From Odobenus rosmarus divergens (taxonomy: Eukaryota > Chordata > Mammalia > Carnivora > Odobenidae), in assembly GCF_000321225.1 (NCBI RefSeq), contig NW_004451007.1:154296-218295 (forward strand): 64,000 bases of DNA, in the 5' to 3' direction. Below the pieces are notes generated by a model. It made no database searches. It was not told where the DNA came from and worked only from the letters and a program-made list of their open reading frames with translations. Both the position numbers and the translations under genes were made by a program. This document shows, piece by piece, positions 56,600 to 64,000 of the stretch (position 1 is its first letter; each line of letters starts with the position of its first letter).

Positions 56600-57210
56600 T
56601 ATATATACACAATGGAATATTATGCAGCCATCAAAAGGAATGAGATCTTACCATTTGCAATGACGTGGATGGAACTGGAGGGTGTTATGCTGAGTGAAAT
56701 AAGTCAATCAGAGAAAGACATGTATAATATGACCTCACTGATATGAGGAATTCTTAATCTCAGGAAACAAATTGAGGGTTGCTAGAGTGGGGGTGGGGTG
56801 AGAGGGATGGGGTGGCTGGGTGATAGACATTGGGGAGGGTATGTGCTATGGTGAGCGCTGTGAATTGTGCAAGACTGTTGAATCACAGATCTGTACCTCT
56901 GAAACAAATAATGCAATATATGTTAAGAAAAAAAAAGAGAAGAAGAAGATAGCAGGAGAGGAAGAATGAAGGGGAGTAAGTCGGAGGGGGAGACGAACCA
57001 TGAGAGACGATGGACTCTGAAAAACAAACTGAGGGTTCTAGAGGGGAGAGGGGTGGGGGGATGGGTTGGCCTGGTGATGGGTATTAAAGAGGGCACATTC
57101 TGCGTGGAGCACTGGGTGTTATGCACAAACAATGAATCATGGAACACTACATCAAAAACTAATGATGTAATGTATGGTGATTAACATAACAATAAAAAAA
57201 TTTAAAAAAA
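56600..57210 (+). mobile_element. L1 3' end, 611 bp, with 16-bp TSD
   Basis: Starts inside the end of ORF2 ('acacaatggaatattatgca', 'gacgtggatggaactggagg'), runs through the G-rich 3' UTR and ends in the shared tail and A-rich run. A perfect 16-bp duplication aagattggcaaccact at 56584-56599 and 57211-57226 defines the limits. It is the longest young L1 copy here and cannot be mobile, being 5'-truncated. Confidence 0.96.
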
Positions 57211-58119
57211 AAGATTGGCAACCACTGACGATGCCAAAAACAGAAGTTAATCTCTTTTGACTGATTAAACACAAACAAAAGTCATGAGTAGTGTTTATTC
57301 TGATAATATCTTAAAATGGTGTTCCTGAAGAATAAGTAACTATTTTCTTAGTTGGAGCCCGAGACGCGTATTCAAAGTTGACTGAGCGTTTGTGCACAGA
57401 GCCTTGGAGTGAAGAGTCCAAGCAAGAATGTGGGCCACTGCAGTCCTTTCCCCTTGCTTTGCTTTAACAAAGGGAATGATATCGCCCTATGTATTACACT
57501 CTGACCAGGGTAACAGTAAGACCACTACCTTATTGCTTTAGAGCACCTTAACAGTTTCATGGCTGCCTTTCTAGAAGCAGAAGGCAAATTACGATTTCAG
57601 GTATGGCAGTACTCCAAAAACTGAGTACCAGTGGGCAGGGCCCACCACATCAGCAAAATAATTAACTCACTTCCAAGTCGTGAAAATTCTCTGAATGGAC
57701 AGATCATGTCAGTTTTCTCAGGTCGGTGCTTGGATAAAAATTGTGTTCCTACAATCTGCATTCAACACAAAAACTCTTAGTTTTACCTCCTGTTAACAAA
57801 AGTGTCAGGGACAAAATTATCCCTAGGTAATAAAGCTGGCAACTGCTTGAAAAACATCAGATGCAGGAAGCAAAGAAAACAGTAGAAGTAGAAGCTGAAC
57901 CAACGGAGTCCAGCTGAGCTTTGATGTACAACTCTGCAAGCCCTCACTACGGTAAATACTGCCCTTACTAAGTGCAACAATATTAAACACAGGACACCAC
58001 GATGGATGACTCCAGTCCTGGCCCCACCAGAGACTCACAGTATAATGAAGGAGAAACAAATACCAAGGATTTTAGTTCATTATTCTCATAATGATAGATC
58101 TTTGGTCCATTGACTCAGC

Positions 58120-58290
58120 AGTTACGCCAAATATGCCTCTCCGTATACTACCTCATTTAGTCCTAAGGACAACTATAAAAGGTAGATGTTACTTTAGAGA
58201 TAAAAAAAAAAAAGAGGGAGATGAAGTACCAGGTCCAAGGTCACGCAGTGGTAGAACCAGTATTTAAACACAGCCGTGTGACTCCAAAGC
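58120..58290 (-). repeat. MIR relic
   Basis: Reverse MIR: 'ctacctcatttagtcctaag', then 'ccaaggtcacgcagtggtag' and 'accagtatttaaacacagcc', with an A-run inserted between. Confidence 0.65.
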
Positions 58291-59734
58291 GGAGTACACG
58301 TTTTCAAAATGCTTCCCTGCTTCTAGTTATTATGGGAGAGAAGTCCATAGTGAGCACACGTTGAGAGTAAGAACACGAGCCATGAACTGATATCTTTATG
58401 AATAACACTGTCTTTCCCTTAGGAATCATGCTAGATTATACATTTAGAGAATAATGAAATCTTTATCATTTGGTGCATTCTTGAAACTATCTCTTTTTAA
58501 TTCGCAAGTTTATAAAAGTGGTTTCCTGAAGTGAAAATCCACCCATTCTACTGTAAATCAGGTATCCGTAGGCACCTGGGCTTCATAAATATTTGACTTT
58601 TCTATGGGAAAAAAAAAAATCAGAATTCATTTAATTTCTCAATGAAATCACGGATCAAGTTTTATATGAACTAAGAAGAATGAATTTCCATTGGGTGCTT
58701 TCCACTTTAATCAAAGCCTGAATCCAACCCAAGACTCAACCAGGCAATGTGAAAAAATGGATAGTCAGCAGTGTATTTTCAACGGATAAGTGTCCATGAC
58801 AACAGGAAAAAATGCCACAGCAGTGCAAGCACCACTGTGAGCAGGCTCCAGAGAGATTAGGAATAGAATTAGCCTAGAGATCAATCTACTTCTCTCCCTT
58901 CCTTCTTCCAGGTGAATCATTCTTAGCAGAATTTGGAAGCATTGCAGAAGCATGCACCTGCCTCCACGTTACTTTTACACCTGTTCCCGAACCAACAGAG
59001 AGAGTTCTACTGTCCTAGAAAATTTCAATTATACATTATCAACAATGGTCACCATGTTATACATTAAATCCTCAGACCTTATTCATCTTATAGCTGAAAA
59101 TTTTTAAATACAATTTTTTGATGAAATTAACAACAAGAAATGACTTACCCTTTAAATAGTTGTTGGTAACTTTTGTACTCCTTGTGTAGTTACAACTGAG
59201 AAATAGCTTTGCACTAGGAAGGAAATCATCACCAGAAAAATAGGAAATAGGAAAGCTAAAGCTGGTATATTTGAAATACCAAACTATTAATAGGCACTTT
59301 TTAGTAACGACTTACATGCTTTTATATTTTACTAACACATTTTATTGTTAAATTTTTTTGACTCTATGTATATGGGAATCTTAAAATTGGGATATCATGT
59401 TTTTAACAATTGATTTTTTTGTGTTTAGTCATAAACAAGATTTTTGCTTTTATAATACCCAATAACATAACATTGGAATTACTGGAATAATGCTTTATTT
59501 TTTTACTCTAAGAGTATTCTAGGTTAGAGGCTCTTTGGTAATTCCACAATTACCCTGCCTCAGATGACATCTAGGATGATCTTTTTGATATTTAAACCCA
59601 CTCTTTATAGATGATATTATAGTTGGTATATCACACTGATGGTCTGACATGACACTCCCAAAGCATTTACAAATCTATAAATTATGCTCTATTTTTCATG
59701 TTGAAAAAGACAAGTCATTTCACTTGTCTTATAA

Positions 59735-59840
59735 AATCATTCATTCATTCATCAATTAGTTATTGAGCACCTATGTGTAAGCACTGCTAGGAACCCTAGG
59801 GATACAGAAGTGAACAAAACAAAAATACACAGGCACACAC
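59735..59840 (+). repeat. Old mammalian interspersed repeat fragment
   Basis: (attc)n followed by 'tagttattgagcacctatgt' and 'cctagggatacagaagtgaa' + 'caaaac', a widely dispersed old repeat segment. The family is uncertain (L2/MIR class). Confidence 0.5.
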
Positions 59841-60261
59841 ACACAACTTTTAAGAAAAATGAAGGCGACATTTGCATTGTAAAACAAGTTATTACAGGAA
59901 ATTAAGGTTTTAAAAGTATGCTCTTGCCTTCTGTTTGAAGTCTATGAAATGAAAGGATTTCACCATTTTCCAATAAAGAAGGAGAAGGAAAAAACAAGAA
60001 TAATTAGAACTAGTAACTTCTAATCGGAAACTAGACCTGACACAGGAATGGGAGGAAGGTCAGAGCTCCTTCCCACTCTAGAGAAGAAATGTGCCTATCT
60101 GGAAAACAGGTTTGATCTGGAGAAGCTGAGGGAGACGTGATTTTTAAGGGCCCTTAAAATAAGTTCCTTAGTGGTTGATGGCACTGAGTTTTCATTACAT
60201 CTCATTTCGCTTCAAACTTCGTGGCTTTTCCTCATGAAATAAATATCCCACCAGCACTATT

Positions 60262-60438
60262 TTATTTTTAAAGATTTTACTTATTTGACGAGAGCGAGTG
60301 TGAGAGAGAGGCAGGCAGAGGGAGAAGCAGGCTCCCCACTGAGCAGGGAGCCCAATGTGGAGCTCAATCCCAGCACCTCGGGATCATGACCTGAGCCGAA
60401 GGCAGACGCTCAACCGACTGAGCCACCCAGGCGCCCCG
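60262..60438 (-). mobile_element. SINEC, same orientation as the gene
   Basis: Head at the right (gggcgcctgggtggctcagt on the minus strand). The target-site duplication ccaccagcactatt is seen at 60248-60261 and 60439-60452. Confidence 0.94.
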
Positions 60439-61599
60439 CCACCAGCACTATTCTTATGATCATCATCTTTGAAAAAGATCATTTTTGTGTCAAGCTAACA
60501 AAGTAAAGATATAAGAAATGATTTCCCTAGGGTCAAAAGTTGGACAGAGACCTGAAGGACCTAGAGTTGCCATGTTTACAAGTGAATGATCACAGCTGAC
60601 GGGATCGACAGTGAAGGCCCCACACCGGCTGCACTGCTCATCTGTTTCTCAGCCTCTTGGTATTTTGAACAGAGATACAGAAACACAGGGACCTGCTGAT
60701 AGTGTGTTAATTTTTGGCTGTACCCTGAAGGGGAAATTCCACAAACTGCTCTACTTCTTGGCTGTTAATCTCTTTGTTTCGCCGAGATTTTCCTGGTGTT
60801 CCTCCAATAAACAATCCCGTTGGCTTAAGTTTGTTTCTGCTATTTGCAACCAAAAGAACATTAATATTATATTCCCTCCCACTGGTCCAATTTCTATGCT
60901 CATTTGAATTCACTTCCTTTTTTTCTCATCATCTTGCTGAAAACTTTCAATGTTTCCTACTGCTGCTAAGATAAAGTGAAATCTACCAACATCCCACTCT
61001 TCTCTGTGTGATACTCACAGGCTTTCAAAGCCAGGTCTAAGTGCACGCATAGTCTACCACCATGCCCATACCTTGCTTCCCCTTCTTACTAAAAATGATA
61101 CTGGAAAATACCAGTGAACATTATTTTAATCATGTTTGTGATCAAATACAAATCAAACCAAATCATCAAATTATTAGACTTGGAAGCTTGCACAAGTTTA
61201 CTGCTCTAAGCCTTACTTACTCTTTAATAAAATGAAGATAATAATATTTTGTTCTTAGAGTTACATTAGCGATTTAAAAATACCTTATATAAACAAATAA
61301 GTAAATTTCACAGTTTTTATATTTATATACATAATCACCTAGAACAAGGCCTAGCACAAAGGATGTTTTCAATAAATGAGTTATTTTTATTTCATTATGA
61401 CTTAAATCTGTATCTCTAACCCAAAACTCTTTCTTGAGATTCAGAGACACAGATTTAAGTGTCTCTATGACCCTTGTGTGTGGCCATACCTCAAATCCCA
61501 AATTCAATCTGGTGTACAAAAGAAGAATTAATGACCACATTCCTCCCAACCTGGGTTCTCCTCCATCCCTTACCTTGAAGCATGATACCATCTGCTAGT

Positions 61600-62335
61600 C
61601 ACAGATTAGCAAATATGATAATTTTAGAATCCTGCCTCAACTAGCTAGTCTCCACGTCCTGTAGACTTTCCTCATTAACATCTAGACATATCCTCTCTGC
61701 TTCTCTCTGGCACACAAACCTTTTACACTGCTCATCAGGTCTCCAGGGGGAGCTTCCTAACGGATACTTTGCCTTTTCTCCACTCATCAAATCTATCTTC
61801 CCGATGACTAATGAGTCTTTCTAAAACTCAAAGCTGATCAAGTTTAAATCTATTAATAGCTAGCTCTCCACTGATTAGAGAATGAAGATGTACTCTTTGG
61901 ACAGTTGCACATGTCCTTGACAATGTGGCCATGTCTAAGGTCAATTCTCTCATTATGCCTTGTTAGTGAACTCCACTCCAATCAAATCCACCTGCACACA
62001 CTGGACTGTGTCAGGCTTCATTTGCTTTCTTCGTGCTGGTCCATCTGAGTGGACCACCCTTACTGCAGCACCTGGCAGGTGGTTGCACATCTTTCCAGGG
62101 TCACTTCCTTTATGAAGCCCCAGTTGATATGCTCCTCCCCCATTTGTGTGCTCCAGCTGTAACCCTTAAATATTTTTTTTCATAGCACTCACACTTGTGT
62201 TTCACATGCGTGGGTATATATTTTCCCAAGCTGAAGGGTAAAGTTGTGCTTTATTCCTTTAGGGGCTCTGGTGCTCAGCTCAGGCCGGGTATGCAGCAGG
62301 CCCTTCCTATGTGCTTGCTGAATGAACGAAGGTAA
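61600..62335 (+). repeat. L2 relic, 3' end
   Basis: A long diverged stretch ending with gggtatgcagcaggcccttc + ctatgtgcttgctgaatgaa, the usual L2 terminus. 'cctttatgaagccccagttg' and 'actcacacttgtgtttcaca' precede it in the expected order. A further L2-like patch lies at about 60940-61090. Confidence 0.6.
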
Positions 62336-63218
62336 CAGGAAGAGACAGTTGAGGGAATTTAGAACTTGAATTTCAAGAATGAGAAGCCAAATTCAGAGTA
62401 TTTTTTGGAATTTGTAGACATTCAGTGTCTCACAGGATCCACAACAATACAGAAAACGCTAAGTGTTCACAAGTATGATTTCTACTAATTAAGAAAACAT
62501 TCCATCATAGCTATTCAGAATACCCAATTTCAGGTAATCAAGTATGTGATGAAACGGACACATTGTTCCAGAAGGAGTTGAGTCAAGTGCTCATTTTTGT
62601 AAAATAGCTATTGCCCTTAAGTGACAATTTGAGAGCATTATAAATGCTCTAAGTCTAAATAATTTAAATATGATGCATTACCGAGAGACAACATAGAATA
62701 ACTTACTGCTGTCTAGTAATTTGTGACCATCTCCTATATTGTTAGGAAATTCGGGCAACTTTAATAAATTTGCATGTAACGTCCTTGGTGGGTAATGAAA
62801 TGGTCAGAAAAAAACCTGGAAGATAAAAACACACTGGGAGAATCTGCTTAATAGCAGATTAAAATACAGAATTATTTCTTCAAAAATGTTGACAGCTAGG
62901 CCACAGTGAAACGTTAAGAGTATATGCAAAGATGTTGTCACAAACCAAAAAAATAAGACTGTTTTTTGACATAAAATTGATTCAGGTGGGAAGGGATATA
63001 AATATAAATCATAATTTAGAGGAAAATCTTACATTACAGAATCGAATTAAGTTGTAATATAAGACTCAGTACTAAGAAAAATGCTCTGCAAATTTACAGA
63101 ATTCATCCTAGGTAAGAAATCTCCTACAAAATATTGTCACAGGTCAGAATAAAATTGATGCCATTTTACCATTAATTTTTAACCTAATCAATAAAAAAAC
63201 TAAAGGAAAAGAACAGAC

Positions 63219-63418
63219 TTTTTTTTTTTTTTTAAAGATTTTATTTATTTATTCATGAGAGACAGAGGGAGAGAGAGAGAGGGAGAGAGAGAGAGAAGCA
63301 GAGGGAGAAGCAGGCTCCCAAGGAGCAGGGAGCCTGATGCAGGACTCGATCCCAGGACCCTGGGATCATGACCTGAGCCGAAGGCAGACGCTTAACCATC
63401 TGAGCCACCCAGGCGCCC
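63219..63418 (-). mobile_element. SINEC, same orientation as the gene
   Basis: T-run at the left, a long GA-rich middle, and head gggcgcctgggtggctcaga on the minus strand. The target-site duplication agaacagac is seen at 63210-63218 and 63419-63427. Confidence 0.94.
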
Positions 63419-64000
63419 AGAACAGACGTTTTGATAGGTTTTTAGATGTGCTACACATTCAAACTTTAACAGTCTTTCAAAAAAAACAGTGTTTGGACAG
63501 TGTGGCCTTTCCAAAGACCTTCACTCAGAGCAAAAATCATAATTTTGCATTTAAAATTTCACTTCTGTTGAACTGTAGTAATGGATGAAAGTGACGGGAG
63601 CCATGACCGATTAACTACAAGTAAATTTCTTCTTTCAAAGCAGCCTTAAGGCAGGTACACAATATTATCTTTGTGAAATCAAGGGGAGGCTTGCAAAAGG
63701 ATGACTATGAATTTCAAGAATCATGCATTACTGGGGTGTGTTAGAGACCAGATGATTGCATTTGATGTGATTCCTACAGGGATTCCTTTATATTTCAGAT
63801 CTTCTGTGGCCTTGTGATTGGCCATGCTCCAGGGAGTTCACAAACAAATTACCATCATTTCCCTAGGAAGTGGGCTCCTAGCTGTAGGAAAAGCAACTAA
63901 GTTACAAAAAAGCACTAAGAGATTTAAATACCTAGAAGCTTGCTAGGAGCTAAAAAGAAATGAGATACTGATAAAAAGTAGGTACCTATCATAGAAAGCC

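Noticed and set aside
56966..57184. 72-codon ORF, with near copies at 7313-7513 and 33497-33715
   Set aside because: The same untranslated L1 tail read in one frame at three places; not a protein family.

Overview
This window is mammalian nuclear DNA holding the central part of CDH2 (N-cadherin), transcribed from the minus strand, so the gene reads from high to low coordinates. Twelve consecutive coding exons can be placed to the base. They match exons 3 to 14 of the usual 16-exon classical-cadherin layout. Together they make 2177 coding bases with GT-AG borders and unbroken phase, equal to residues 58-783 in human N-cadherin numbering (906 residues). Exons 1-2 (signal peptide and start of the prodomain) lie beyond the right edge. 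Exons 15-16 (most of the catenin-binding tail) lie beyond the left edge. No second gene on either strand is supported.

The repeats point to a caniform carnivore, probably an arctoid (bear, seal or mustelid group). About twenty tRNA-Lys-derived SINEC elements are present, many with intact target-site duplications (TSDs). Five young L1 3' ends carry a shared tail ending in a 'gatgtaatgtatggtgatt' block. The species call is inference from repeat type only.

Layout, left to right: intron 14 (1-2165, with an inverted SINEC pair); exon 14 (membrane exit and p120 site); intron 13; exon 13 (EC5 end and transmembrane helix); a short 299-bp intron 12; exon 12; intron 11 (two L1 tails in opposite orientation); exon 11; exon 10; intron 9; exons 9 and 8; intron 7 (8.2 kb, with MER20, and a MIR split by a SINEC); exon 7; intron 6 (with a 68-bp interstitial telomeric tract); exon 6 (HAV motif); intron 5 (decayed L1 ORF2 region); exon 5; exon 4 (furin site and Trp2); exon 3; then 31.3 kb of the large intron 2. 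Intron 2 holds an MLT1 LTR, a hAT transposase fossil, many SINECs, L2 and MIR relics, simple repeats and long stretches with no recognisable feature.

The exons together encode most of a calcium-dependent adhesion receptor: a prodomain removed at RQKR, five EC repeats with calcium motifs at their junctions, one membrane helix and the juxtamembrane catenin segment. I found no sign of a new biological system. The points most worth checking are the telomeric insertion, the inverted repeat pairs, the weak exon 10 donor and the hAT fossil.
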